64,000 bases of DNA from CAVVJA01 sp963801715 (GCA_963801715.1 CAWDGB010000007.1:1-64000); one strand, 5' to 3'. Shown: positions 33,643 through 43,314, counted from the stretch's first letter. Numbers and translations are program-made. Notes: a model not told the origin generated them from the letters alone.

Positions 33643-34157
33643 CGACGATGGCGGTCACGATCGACGCTGCGCCAGACCAGGTCTGGCCGTGGCTCGTACA
33701 GCTGGGCGGGGATCGTGGCGGGTGGTACTCCTGGGACCACCTCGACAACGCTGGCCGCCCAAGTACCCAAAGAGTCCACCCTGAGTGGCAACACATCGCG
33801 CTCGGCGACACCGTGAAGTACTGGACACGCCGGCACGGCCCCGTGAACGCGTGGCAGGTTGCAGCACTTGAACCGAATCGATTCCTGGGACTGCGCGGGT
33901 TGAGCGATCTGCGAGGCGGCAGCCTTGATCCGAAGCAGCCACGGCCACCCGCCTACACCGAAGGACTATGGGGCTTCCTGTTGAACGAGTTGCCTGGCGG
34001 GCGCACCCGTCTCGTCGTAGGCGGCTATCAAGCCTTCCGCCCTCGATGGCTTGGACGCTTCCTCGATTACTGGCTCTACCCCCCGACTGTCTGGATCATG
34101 CAGGCACGAATGCTGGCCGTGCTCAAGCGAAACGTTGAACGAGTGGCCCCCGCATGA
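33486..34157 (+). CDS. SRPBCC-fold membrane-anchored protein
   Basis: The 223-residue protein starts with a hydrophobic helix (MTLGAKIVGVAGTAAVIYGA) followed by RPRLMRWGATDEEV, then an SRPBCC/START-like domain: TIDAAPDQVWPWLVQLGGDR, GGWYSWDHLDN, GDTVKYWTRRHGPVNAWQVA and FLLNELPGGRTRLVVGGYQA. Such proteins bind hydrophobic ligands. This ligand is unknown. It is complete, in contrast with the duplicated 5' fragment at 20127. Confidence 0.8.
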   Translation: MTLGAKIVGVAGTAAVIYGAWVRPRLMRWGATDEEVAGPYPGADLVPGGERGATMAVTIDAAPDQVWPWLVQLGGDRGGWYSWDHLDNAGRPSTQRVHPEWQHIALGDTVKYWTRRHGPVNAWQVAALEPNRFLGLRGLSDLRGGSLDPKQPRPPAYTEGLWGFLLNELPGGRTRLVVGGYQAFRPRWLGRFLDYWLYPPTVWIMQARMLAVLKRNVERVAPA

Positions 34158-34538
34158 ACACGAGTGGCCGTTGCCGGGAAGGACCAGTCGTCCTGGTGGG
34201 TGGTTCCGTATTGCGCTGATCTCGGGCGTGTGCGAGGCCAGCGTTTTCAAATGTTGTCGGTGGCAGAGTCTCCTGGCTGGGGGTGAAGTCGCTCGGTGGG
34301 CGCTAATACCTCCAGTAGCTCACGGGCCTCCGGTCCTCGAGACGTTCATCCTCCGCTATTGGCGTCACTGTCGCCGAGTCGCGCACAGTGCGGAGATAAA
34401 GGCGAACGTCCCGCTCTGCCCATGCAGCTGCGTATTCGTCCGGTTGGCGGGTTACGTCGGCTGTGTATAGTGCGCTCGGCGTTTGCCCGCTCAGACCTCA
34501 GCGGAGCCGTAAACGGCCTGTGGACACGGGGTGGTCAG
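34158..34538. other. 380-bp stretch without recognisable gene
   Basis: Slightly lower GC. Nothing recognisable on either strand. Confidence 0.4.
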
Positions 34539-34724
34539 ATGATGACAACCAGTGCGGAGCACGAGCCCAAGGTGATCAGCGAGGACGCTATCGAGGCATG
34601 GCACGAGGCTGTCGCTCTGGCGCGTGAAAAGCGTCGACAGCGGGGCGAACGGTACACGGGACGGCACCGTACGGGGCCGCCCGACAGCGCAGATGGGTCG
34701 ACCCAAACCGAGCTGAGCGCCTGA
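34539..34724 (+). CDS. Small hypothetical protein
   Basis: The 61-residue frame reads MMTTSAEHEPKVISEDAIEA, WHEAVALAREKRRQRGERYT and ends GSTQTELSA. It is a hydrophilic, helix-forming protein without a known domain. The end lies 175 bases before a strong hairpin. Support is limited to frame length and codon pattern. Confidence 0.4.
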   Translation: MMTTSAEHEPKVISEDAIEAWHEAVALAREKRRQRGERYTGRHRTGPPDSADGSTQTELSA

Positions 34725-34898
34725 ACTTAGCGGTGATGACCACCCGCCCACGCCCAGTTTGGCAACGTTCGCCTGTTCGACCCGGGTGGGATCACGGGCA
34801 AGACTCGGGTTGCGACCTGCCTGAGCAACCTCCCATTCGGGCAGGCCGCCTGACTCCGTCCCTCCCGTAGCAAAGGGCCCGGAGCCAGGCGACACACC

Positions 34899-34939
34899 CG
34901 ACCTACCCCGTTCCCAACGACGCGAAACGGGGTAGGTCG
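34899..34939. terminator. Strong hairpin (bidirectional terminator candidate)
   Basis: A 14-bp perfect stem CGACCTACCCCGTT / AACGGGGTAGGTCG with a 13-base loop between the small plus-strand gene and IS copy 2. Confidence 0.6.
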
Positions 34940-35004
34940 CGGGTCGGGGTAAACACCGGTGGACAGTTGCACGGACGTCGGCGCGAGCCGCGCTAGCAGG
35001 GTCT

Positions 35005-36712
35005 TGTGCTGAGTCAAGAATTTGGCAGGGTTTAGCTCGGCGTCGACGTCGTGGTCTCAGGTCGTTCGTGTGCGAGCATGCCAGCGTTAGTTGGCCTCGG
35101 CACGTAGATACGTCTGTCGTGGGGTTTGGTCGCCGAGAGCTTGGTGGGGTCGGATGGTGTTATAGATCTGGCGGAATCGCGCGACTTCCATCGCGAGGGC
35201 ATCGCCGTCGTCGATCGGGGCGCGGTAGAGGTGCTCGTATTTGAGGGTTTCGAAGAACCGCTCGACGACTCCGTTGGTCTGCGGGGATCGGACCCTGGTC
35301 CGGACGTGACGCAGTACGGGATCGTCACCGTCGAACGCGGCCCGGAACGTGCTGCTGCGGTAGCACGATCCGTTGTCGGAGACGAGGGCGATCGGTGCCG
35401 GGGCCTCGCCGATGATCACCCCGGCCGCGTCGATGATGTCCATCACCGCACCCGGTCGCCGGCGCAGGTCGGTGAGGTTGAGCAGGCGGTTGCGGCGACT
35501 GACGATTGCTGAGGCGGCCAGGTCGCACGGCACGCGGGCAGCGCGTCGGCGCGCCGGGACAGGTTTTGGTGACGGGCCGGCTAGGCTGGAGAACATGGTC
35601 GGGCCGACCGGTAGGAACGTCACCGCGCTGATCGAAGCACGAGCCGAGATCGCGCAGGTCGAGCTCGAGCTGGCAGAGACGTCGGTTGCAGACCCGGTTG
35701 CGGCGGGTGGGTGGGTACGTGAAAGAGGCGCCGACGAAGCACCTCGAGGCCCTACGATCGGCGGAGGGAACGCCGGTTTCGAGGTTCGCTGCGCTGGCCG
35801 GCATCCCGGAACGCACGTATCGGCGACGGTTGGCTCGGCTGCGGCCGAGGATGTCGACAAGGGGCCGTGGCCCGCGCCTCGGGTCGACGCGATCGAAGCG
35901 TGGCAGCAAGCAACCCGCTGACGGCCGGCGTAAGGCACGTCGCACGGTCGCGGTCGACGATGCGTGCCGTCGGGCGCGCAGCATCGACCGCGACCTTGCG
36001 ACGTGCCCCACGCCGGCGGGGGATACTGCTGCCGCGCTGGTATCGGGCTGACCGCAAATCGAGGGCGGTGCTTCGTCGGCGCGTCTTTCACGACCCATCC
36101 ACCCGCCGCAACCGGGTCGGCAAACCGACTTCAGCGATTCGAGACCCCGACCGGCGGGATCTGGCGGATCAGCGCGGGAGCGACTACGTCACCAAGTACG
36201 GCCTGGCGGCCACCGTCACCGCAACCTGTCGCGGCGCGGACGCGCTGCGATGCGTGGACCTGGCCGTGCATGAGGCGCAACGCTGCTCAACCTCACCGAC
36301 CAGCGCGGCGACCGGGGCGTGATGGACATCATCGACGCGGCCGGGGTGACATCGGCGAGGCCCCGGCACCGATCGCCCTCGCCTCCGCAACGGATTGAGC
36401 TGCTCGATCTCGGCTCGTGTCTTCGGGCTCAGTCGAGTTGCCGTTCCTACCGGTCGGGCCCGGCATCAGATCCCCCAGCCCCGGAGCCGTCGAGCCCGCC
36501 TCCGAAACCGGTCCCGCCACTCTCCACCGTCTTCCCCGTCGTGCCGTGCCGCCTGCTGCCTCAGCAATCGTCAACTCACCCGACAACACCGCCAGACACA
36601 ACACGCATCCGCTCCTCGACCGGCAACTGCGAATGCCCGCGCCGACTCATCAGCCAATCCTCCCAGCCGGGCCAGTAAAAGCGACCCTGCCAAAAAGTTT
36701 GACTCAGTAGAC
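35005..36712 (-). mobile_element. IS3-like insertion sequence, copy 2, internally inverted and decayed
   Basis: Both IS ends of copy 1 are present in inverted orientation, and GTCT direct repeats flank the element (35001-35004 and 36713-36716). The left part (to about 35495) is OrfB C-terminus on the minus strand, and the right part (from about 36397) is OrfA on the minus strand. The middle ~900 bp is OrfA-to-OrfB on the plus strand, full of indels. It overlaps what the outer parts already contain, so total length is ~1.71 kb against 1.42 kb. Confidence 0.82.
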
Positions 36713-36724
36713 GTCTTGCCTTTC

Positions 36725-36740
36725 TCGAACGTTTGTTCGA
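36725..36740. promoter_or_regulatory. LexA/SOS-box-like palindrome 2 (TCGAAC-GTTT-GTTCGA)
   Basis: A perfect TCGAAC-N4-GTTCGA palindrome, 10 bases before an ATG at 36751. It lies 12 bases from the same end of the IS3-like element that faces palindrome 1. The gene it once controlled appears to be replaced by an ISL3 fragment. Confidence 0.65.
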
Positions 36741-36744
36741 TTAT

Positions 36745-36988
36745 TGTGGTATGGCGGATCGTCCACCTCGCCAAACGGATCAGCGCAGTCCGCCCACACA
36801 TCGACACCGCTCTCGAGCACGGCCTATCCAACGCGCTCATCGAATCGGTGAACACCAAGATCCGGTTGATCACCCGCGTCGCATTCGGATTCCGCTCAGC
36901 CACAGCCCTCATCGCCCTCGTCATGCTCAGCCTCGGCGGGCACCGACCCGTCCTACCCGGGCGCATCGACCCACGGATCGGTCAGTAG
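36745..36988 (+). pseudogene. ISL3-family transposase C-terminal fragment
   Basis: The frame reads VHLAKRISAVRPHIDTALEH, GLSNALIESVNTKIRLITRV, AFGFRSATALIALVMLSLGG and ends DPRIGQ. This is the C-terminal end of ISL3-type DDE transposases, including the SN-xxE-xxNxxIR block. The N-terminal two thirds are missing. Confidence 0.75.
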
Positions 36989-37074
36989 AGCCGTAAGTCC
37001 GGGGCCTTCGTCATTCTCGACGAGTCACGCCAAGATCATTTGTTTTTCATTCGTTGCTTGGACGGACCGTTACG

Positions 37075-37206
37075 AGATGCCGAGCTCCCGCGCGACCACG
37101 GTGACCGCGGCCCATTGCGACGAATAATCCGGCCTGACCTCGGCGACCATGCCTACCGCCCGCTCCCGCAACTCCGGCGGGTACTGATTTGCTTGCCCCA
37201 CGGCTC
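37075..37206 (-). pseudogene. IS3-type OrfA N-terminal fragment
   Basis: The minus strand begins MEPWGKQ. After one shift it reads QYPPELRERAVGMVAEVRPD then YSSQWAAVTVVARELGIS, the start of a transposase OrfA distinct from the element above. It stops after about 43 codons. Confidence 0.7.
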
Positions 37207-37239
37207 CATCCTCCTCAAGAGAGAGCCTCCGGACTTGCC

Positions 37240-37395
37240 TGGCCGATTCGCCAACACGTCACGGTCGTGGCCGACGCGGGAATGGTGTCCGAGACCAACC
37301 GGATAGCGATCGAGGCCGCCGGGCTGTCGTTCATCCTCGCCGCCAAGATCGCCGAAGTCCCGTACGTGGTCACCAAAATGGCGCCGCGAGCATCC
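37240..37395 (+). pseudogene. IS1634/IS4-like transposase internal fragment
   Basis: The frame reads VTVVADAGMVSETNRIAIEA then AGLSFILAAKIAEVPYVVTK, which resembles the catalytic-Asp segment of IS1634-type DDE transposases. Flanking domains are absent. Confidence 0.6.
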
Positions 37396-37558
37396 CGGCC
37401 AGCAGATCCCAGACGGGCATGTGTTCACCCGGCCTGGGCCCGCAGGCAGCCGGCGCAGTACTGCAGCTCGCCCTCGCGTAGCTGATCCGGCCGGCCGGTT
37501 GTCACTGCAGCCTTTGGTTGCAGCGTTCGTTCTGCCTGGGCGGGATCCTTGATGCCGC

Positions 37559-38760
37559 TCAGGGGATGGGGGTGGATTGAAGGGCCCAGGCCGTGCCGTT
37601 CCAGCGCTCGGCCAGCGCCTTGTAGCTGGGGCTGAGGTCGTACCCGGTAGCCGTGCACGCCGAGGCTGAGGTGCACGACACCCCGAACAGGTAGCTCGAC
37701 GTGGCGCCGGTCCGGTTGGGGGTGGACTGGATGGCCCAGGTCGTGCCGTTCCAGGTCTCGGCCAGCGTTTCGTAGGCGCCGGGGCTGACCCCGTACCAGC
37801 CGACGCTGGTGCACGCCGAGGCTGAGGTGCACGACACCCCGGACAGTCCGCTGGACGTGGCGCCGTTCGGGGTGGGGGTGGATTGGAGGGTCCAGGTCGT
37901 GCCGTTCCAGGTCTCGGCCAGCGTCTGGTAGACGCCGGCGCTGGTCGTGTAGTACCCGGTGGCGGTGCACGCCGAGGCTGAGGTGCACGACACCCCGGAC
38001 AGTGCGCTGGACGTGGCGCCGTTCGGGGTGGGGGTGGACTGGAGGGTCCAGGTCGTGCCGTTCCAGGTCTCGGCCAGCGTCTGGTCGACGCCGGCGCTGC
38101 TCGTGTAGTACCCGGTGGCGGTGCACGCCGAGGCTGAGGTGCACGACACCCCGGACAGTCCGCTGGACGTGGCGCCGCTCGGGGTGGGCGTGGACTGGAG
38201 GGTCCAGGTCGTGCCGTTCCAGTTCTCGGCCAGCGCCTGGTCGACACCAGCGCTGGTGGTGTAGTCCCCGACGGCGGTGCAGGCCGAGGCTGAGGTGCAC
38301 GACACGTCCTGTAGGAAGCTGTGCGCGGCGCCAATCGGATTAGGGGTGGACTGGGCGGCCCAGGTCGTGCCGTTCCAGTTCTCGGCCAGCGTCAAGGTGG
38401 CGTTCGTGCTAGTCACGTACCACCCGACGGCGGTACAGGCCGACGCTGAGGGGCACGACACCCCGTTCAGGTAGCTGGCGCCGCTCGGGTTGGGGGTGGA
38501 CTGGAGGGTCCACGCCGTCCCGTTCCAGCGCTCAGCCAGCGTTTTGGACGCGCCGGTGCTGGTCACGTAGTCCCCGACCGCGGTGCACACCGAAGCCGAA
38601 GTGCACGACGCCCCATACAGTTCCGACTGGAGCGCAGTGCCCGGCGGCGGCTGCCCTCCGCCCCTCCGCCTCCTCCGCCGTGGTCTGCCAGCGCCGGGCT
38701 AGCTGTGGCGACCGTCAGCAGCATGGAGCCCGCCACCAAGATGGCCAGTGTCCTGCTCAC
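37559..38760 (-). CDS. Secreted seven-repeat protein (likely beta-propeller), one frameshift
   Basis: A signal peptide (MSRTLAILVAGSMLLTVATA ending PALA) leads to a glycine-rich stretch, where one base change near 38660 shifts the frame. Then seven repeats of about 51 residues follow, each with GVSCTSASACTAVG, LAE-W-NGT-W and LQSTPNP-GA. Seven such units would suit a seven-bladed propeller. The two cysteines per repeat could form a disulfide. The protein should be exported. The ligand is unknown. The frame after the shift runs uninterrupted to TGA 37559, so the single shift in a G-run could be a sequence error or phase variation. Confidence 0.75.
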
Positions 38761-39047
38761 CGCATGCCCCCTCTCTTAGTCTTGGCGGACCGGGACGCGC
38801 TAACGGGATGCGGGGACGACGGCCCGGCAGGCGCCAGCGAACGTGGTCCTCCCTTACTCACGGGCCGAGGGCGCGAGCGGTTCAACCGCATACCGCCGGG
38901 AGGCTGCCGGCGCGCCACACCAGGCCGCCGCGGGGGTGCATATTCCCAAAGAGCTTGCCGAATTGCTGCGTTTTGCTTATTCAATGATGGCCAGCGCTAT
39001 TCGCTAATTATCGGCTCTTTGCTAAATTGCGGCATTCCTCGCTGACA

Positions 39048-39180
39048 TGCTAGGCGAACACGTGAACGGCCTTGGCCCCGACGACCTTGTGTTCACGACG
39101 CCACAGGGTGACGTGCTGCGCGCGAGCAATTTCCGCGGCATAAAGGCGCACCAGCCCGCACTGATCGGGATCGTGCGTGA
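39048..39180 (+). pseudogene. Tyrosine recombinase fragment
   Basis: The frame reads LGEHVNGLGPDDLVFTTPQG then DVLRASNFRG, the segment preceding the HxLR box in phage-type integrases. The catalytic boxes are absent. Confidence 0.55.
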
Positions 39181-39610
39181 GTCGCGGACTTGCTGCGGGC
39201 GCCGTTGTCGTTGATCCGCGAGCAGACGGTGAGTTCGCGTTCGGCGGCGGCGATGTCCTCGTGCCGTAACCCTAGCGCCTCTCCGATTCGGACGCACTGT
39301 CATAAAGAACCGCGAACAACAGCCGGTCGCGCAGATGCTCGCACGCGTCGAGAATCACTTACCTCTCGGCGCGGTCAGCACCCTCGGCAGCTTCTTCGGA
39401 ACCTTCAACGCGATCGTGCGCCGCGGCGCCGGAAGGCCATTGCTGATGTGGTGCAGAAACGGTTTCCACCCGCCGCCACGACGCCCGCCCGGACCCCACG
39501 TCGTGAGCAACTCGCCGAGGTCCACGCCGTGTCGGGCGGCATGGGTATAGAACGTGCTCAACGCCGACAGCTTCCACGATTGGGACGTGTGTTGACGCGC
39601 GCGGTCGCAG
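39178..39610 (-). pseudogene. Tyrosine recombinase remnant, frameshifted
   Basis: On the minus strand the core-binding part reads WKLSALSTFYTHAARHGVDL, GELLTTW, WKPFLHHI and RRTIALKVPKKLPRVLT. Further on, in other frames, it gives RDRLLFAVLYDS, IGEALGLRHEDIAAAERELT and NDNGARSKS. This covers the core domain through the first Arg box. The rest is missing and at least two shifts are present. Confidence 0.65.
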
Positions 39611-39709
39611 TTGCGCAGCGACTTGGTCCCAGATGACAGGCGTGAGCGGTGTGCCGTGCAGAAGCAGCCAGCACACATCACCGGTCACGAGTGCCTCGCG
39701 GTCTACCAC
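39600..39709 (-). pseudogene. Alpha/beta hydrolase N-terminal fragment
   Basis: ATG 39707-39709 opens MVDREALVTGDVCWLLLHGT then PLTPVIWDQVAAQLR, the oxyanion-loop HGT of a hydrolase, before running into recombinase sequence. Confidence 0.5.
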
Positions 39710-39856
39710 CCCAAGTCGCGGGGCTGGTGTGCGAGTAGGCCATCCGCGAACCCAAGATAAATTTCCGGCCCTATGGACTCCCGATGCGTATTAGCAGTAG
39801 CTGTCGTCGCGCGCTGCTGCGCGCCGCGACGCCCAAGCGCTGTGATTCCTCGCTGT

Positions 39857-41077
39857 TTAGCGCGGGGCCGGGATCGGCGCATCGACGGCGAGCGTGGCTA
39901 CGTCCACCTCTACCGTTTCGGGGTACTTCAGTCCGGCGCCGGTGTTCAGGACGACAACACGCTCGCCAGACCTGATCCAACCCGAGCTGCGCAACTGCTT
40001 GGCCGCCGCAAGGCACGCGCCACCCTCCGGGCAGATGAAGACACCTTCCAGCTCGGCCATGTGGTGCTGTTCGGCGAGCAGGTCGGCGTCCGCGACCGCA
40101 ATTGCGATGCCGTCCGTTTCCCTGACGGCCTGGAGCACGATGAAGTCGCCGAGGGCCTTGGGTACGGTGATGCCGAATGCCACCGTGCGGGTATCGGGGA
40201 ACGGTTGGCTCTCGGATGCTCCTTGCTCGAAAGCACGCACGATCGGAGCGCAGCCTTCGGCCTGCACGGCGACCAGCCGCGGGAACGGGCCGGCGATCCA
40301 GCCGAGCTCGGCCATCTCGTGCAGCGCTTTCCAGACCCCGACCAGCCCGACGCCGCCGCCGGTGGGGCAGAGGATGACGTCGGGTAGCTTCCAGTCGAGC
40401 TGCTCGGCGATCTCGTAGCCCATCGTCTTCTTGCCCTCGAGCCGGTATGGCTCCTTCAGCGTCGAGACCTCCTGGTAGCCGTAGCGTTCCGCGACGGCGG
40501 CGGTGATGAGTTTTCCGGCGTCGCCGATCAATCCGTCGACGAGGTACAGCTCGGCCCCCGCGACCGCGCACTCCGCGCGGGCGATCGACGGAGCGGACAC
40601 CGGCATCGCGACGAGACTGCGCATGCTGGCACGTGCGGCGTAGAGCGCCCAAGCGGCGCCGGCATTTCCGTTGGTTGGCAGGGCCACGCGCTGGATGCCG
40701 AGCTCGTGAGCACGGGACACGGCGACTGCTGCGCCGCGCGCCTTAAAGGTGCCGGTGGGGACGAGACCCTCGTCCTTCATCAGAAGGCCCGGAACACCGA
40801 TCTCGGTGCCATAGGCCGGAAGCGGCGTCAATGGGGTCATGCCTTCGCCCATGGTCACAACGAATGATTCATCCCGGACCGGCAGCACCTCGTGGTAGCG
40901 CCACAACGTCGGGCGGCGGGTGGCGATCTCCTCGCGCCTCACCGACGCCTTGACCCCGTCGAGGTCATAGCGCGCCAGCAGCGGGGCGCCTGCGGCGCTC
41001 ACACCCTGGACGACGTCTGCGTCGTAGCGCTCGCCGGAGCGGGAGCAGACGAGATGACTGAGCGCCGAGAAGGCCAT
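39857..41077 (-). CDS. thrC: Threonine synthase-like PLP enzyme
   Basis: This 406-residue fold-type II PLP enzyme starts MAFSALSHLVCSRSGERYDA (a short Cys-containing N-terminal segment typical of many threonine synthases). It has the PLP lysine in GTFKARGAAVA, LPTNGNAGAAWALYAARA, the phosphate-binding CPTGGGVGLVGVWKAL, and CPEGGACLAAAKQL near the end. It should convert O-phosphohomoserine to threonine. No hom or thrB gene is adjacent, so a related dehydratase-like role is possible. AAGGAAG precedes the ATG. The frame is intact. Confidence 0.85.
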   Translation of the reverse strand: MAFSALSHLVCSRSGERYDADVVQGVSAAGAPLLARYDLDGVKASVRREEIATRRPTLWRYHEVLPVRDESFVVTMGEGMTPLTPLPAYGTEIGVPGLLMKDEGLVPTGTFKARGAAVAVSRAHELGIQRVALPTNGNAGAAWALYAARASMRSLVAMPVSAPSIARAECAVAGAELYLVDGLIGDAGKLITAAVAERYGYQEVSTLKEPYRLEGKKTMGYEIAEQLDWKLPDVILCPTGGGVGLVGVWKALHEMAELGWIAGPFPRLVAVQAEGCAPIVRAFEQGASESQPFPDTRTVAFGITVPKALGDFIVLQAVRETDGIAIAVADADLLAEQHHMAELEGVFICPEGGACLAAAKQLRSSGWIRSGERVVVLNTGAGLKYPETVEVDVATLAVDAPIPAPR

Positions 41078-41292
41078 CGTCTTCCTTGCCTGAGCGTCTT
41101 GATGAATGGGTTCTTACGGCGCCTAAGTTCGATAGCGACGGTGTCGAAGTCTTCTCGGGGTGGTGAGCTCGCGGAAGTTCACCTGGCGTGGCAGCGAAGA
41201 TGTGCATCCTGACGCTGCTAGGCGCGATGATCGCAGCGACCTTCTTGTCCCGCGGCCAGCTCGCCTCGCCCCCTTGAGCAAAGGACGTCGTC

Positions 41293-41760
41293 ATGACCGA
41301 AGCCCGGCCACCCTTCCCACCATTCGACCTCGACAGCGCCCGCACGAAGGTGCAGGCGGCCGAGGACGCGTGGAACAGCCGGGACCCGCACCGGGTCAGC
41401 CTCGCCTACACCCCCGACTCCAGATGGCGAAACCGGGACCAGTTCATCTCCGGCCGCGAAGAAATCGTCAAATTCCTCACCGCCAAATGGGAACGCGAAC
41501 TCGACTATGTGCTCCGAAAGAGCCTCTGGGGATTCCGGGAGAACCGAATCGCCGTCCGCTTCCAATACGAATGCCACGACGCCGCCGGTCAATGGTGGCG
41601 CAGCTATGGAAACGAACTGTGGGAGTTCGACGAGCAGGGACTGATGCGGCGCCGCGAAGCAAGCATCAACGACGTACCAATCGCCAGCTCAGACCGCCGC
41701 TGGTTCGGTCCTCGCCCAGATGACGAGCGCGGATCAGAACACGACATCCCACTGCAGTGA
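41293..41760 (+). CDS. DUF1348 NTF2-like protein
   Basis: The 155-residue protein contains ARTKVQAAEDAWNSRDPHRV, SLAYTPDSRWRNRDQFISGR, FLTAKWERELDYVLRKSLWG, and NELWEFDEQGLMRRREASIN, the characteristic blocks of DUF1348, a nuclear-transport-factor-2-like family of unknown function. It is intact and stands alone after the divergent threonine synthase gene. Confidence 0.85.
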   Translation: MTEARPPFPPFDLDSARTKVQAAEDAWNSRDPHRVSLAYTPDSRWRNRDQFISGREEIVKFLTAKWERELDYVLRKSLWGFRENRIAVRFQYECHDAAGQWWRSYGNELWEFDEQGLMRRREASINDVPIASSDRRWFGPRPDDERGSEHDIPLQ

Positions 41761-42238
41761 CAGACCTATTTGGCGCTTCGGCGATTCAGCCCATCTGCCG
41801 GCCATGCCGACTTCCCCCGTGGACACCGCGAAACAGTCGCCCCGCCCGATGAGACGGTCGCGCGCTCGTTAACCCATCTGGTCATCGGTGGCTGGATGCC
41901 TCGATCTCACCTCGGTCGTGACTTTGCCCAGGACCTAGCCCCGATCATCACGAAACCGACGATGAAGCTCAGGACCGAACAGATACTGAATCGGTCCAGG
42001 AGGGTGGGTCGATTGCAGCACTTGCTGCTCGCCGCATGGAACGCCGCTCGGGCGCGGTTACGAAGCAAGCCAGTCGGAGTGAGCAGGGTCATCCGCCGGC
42101 CAGCAAACGAACAACGCGCACCCCCCTCCCTCAGGTCGTCGGTCTGGCCACGGACGGAATACATCGACGCGGTGAGCCGTCGCCCATGTGAAAGGACATG
42201 CGTGCAAGCAAGATTCGGGTTGATCTAGGCTGCGCGGA
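41761..42238. other. 480-bp stretch without recognisable gene
   Basis: A minus-strand frame with one hydrophobic segment (SICSVLSFIVGFVMIGARSW, about 41990) exists, but no homology is recognised. Confidence 0.4.
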
Positions 42239-42742
42239 GTGAGCACCACGGTGACCCTCGAGCCATGGGGCGGCGGCGACCTGCCGCTGCTCGAGATGCT
42301 GATGGGCGACCCGCGCATGACCGAGCACCTCGGCGGCCCCGAGAGCCCGGACAGGCTGCGCGAGCGGCAGAACCGTTACGAGCGCCTCGAGGGTGGCGAT
42401 TGCATGTTCAAGATCGTCGACGTGGCGAGCGGCGCCGGCGCCGGCTCGGTCGGCATCTGGACGAAGGAGTGGCGCGATGAGCAGGCCTACGAAATCGGCT
42501 GGATGGTCGTCCCGGAGCTCCAGGGCCGCGGCATCGCCTTGGCGGCGATCGCGCAGGCGATCGAGCTCGCCAAGCGGGACGACACGCACCGCTTCATGCA
42601 TGCCTTCCCGAACGTCGACAACGCGCCGTCGAACGCGATCTGCGGCAAGCTCGGCTTCGAGCTGCTCGAGGCGTGCGAGTTCGAGTTCCCGACGGGGCAC
42701 TTCATGACCTGCAACGACTGGCGCCTGGACCTGCGCGCCTAG
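42239..42742 (+). CDS. GNAT-family N-acetyltransferase
   Basis: The 167-residue protein has the GNAT order: TVTLEPWGGGDLPLLEMLMG, YEIGWMVVPELQGRGIALAA (acetyl-CoA-binding motif A, with Q-G-R-G) and NVDNAPSNAICGKLGFELLE (motif B). It resembles RimJ/RimL-type acetyltransferases. The start is GTG 42239, directly after CGGAG. The substrate is unknown. It is intact. Confidence 0.87.
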   Translation: MSTTVTLEPWGGGDLPLLEMLMGDPRMTEHLGGPESPDRLRERQNRYERLEGGDCMFKIVDVASGAGAGSVGIWTKEWRDEQAYEIGWMVVPELQGRGIALAAIAQAIELAKRDDTHRFMHAFPNVDNAPSNAICGKLGFELLEACEFEFPTGHFMTCNDWRLDLRA

Positions 42743-42927
42743 CAAAGTTAGACACGGTTCGAGCCCTTGTCAGCCGCCACAGCCATCGCGACACCGGGGC
42801 GTATCAGATCCGGTGGGTCGGTCGCTTCCGATGGCGCAGGGATCGCGTTCAAGGCGGTCGACGGCTTGGATCGCCGCGTCTAGTCGACATTGGGACGCGG
42901 ACTCTCCGGGCCTATGGCGGAGACGGT

Positions 42928-43314
42928 TCAGGCGATGTGTCCAACGGCGGTGCCGATGGCGTAGGTCAGCAGCATGGCGGTGAACCCGACCGCTGCGTTG
43001 CGCACGGTGGCCCGCCCGGCGGGGGCCTGCCCGAGGCGCGCCGCCACGTACCCGGTAGCCGACAGGGTGATCAGCACCGCGGCGAAGCACACCGGGACCC
43101 GCCAGGCGTGCGGTGGCAGCAGGATCGCCAGCAGCGGCAGGACCCCACCGAGCAGGAACGAGGTGGCCGAGGCCATCGCCGCCTCCCACGGATTGACCAG
43201 ATCCTCCACGTCGATGCCCAATTCGATGTCGGCATGCGCAGCCAGAGCGTCACCTGAGCTCAACTCGGCGGCCACCTCCCGGGCCAGCCGAGGCGACAGC
43301 CCCTTCTGGGGCGT
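42928..43314 (-). pseudogene. VIT/CCC1-type transporter C-terminal half
   Basis: The frame reads LSPRLAREVAAELSSGDALA, IELGIDVEDLVNPWEAAMAS, FLLGGVLPLLAILLPPHAWR and ends TYAIGTAVGHIA. It is the C-terminal part of a VIT1/CCC1 (Fe/Mn) transporter with three helices. The N-terminal helices and metal-binding start are missing upstream, where unrelated sequence begins. Confidence 0.72.

Noticed and set aside
37153..38334. A 393-codon Pro/Arg-rich frame antisense-shifted to the repeat protein
   Set aside because: It arises from the repeat DNA read in the wrong frame. The Cys/Trp repeat frame has the signal peptide and family features.
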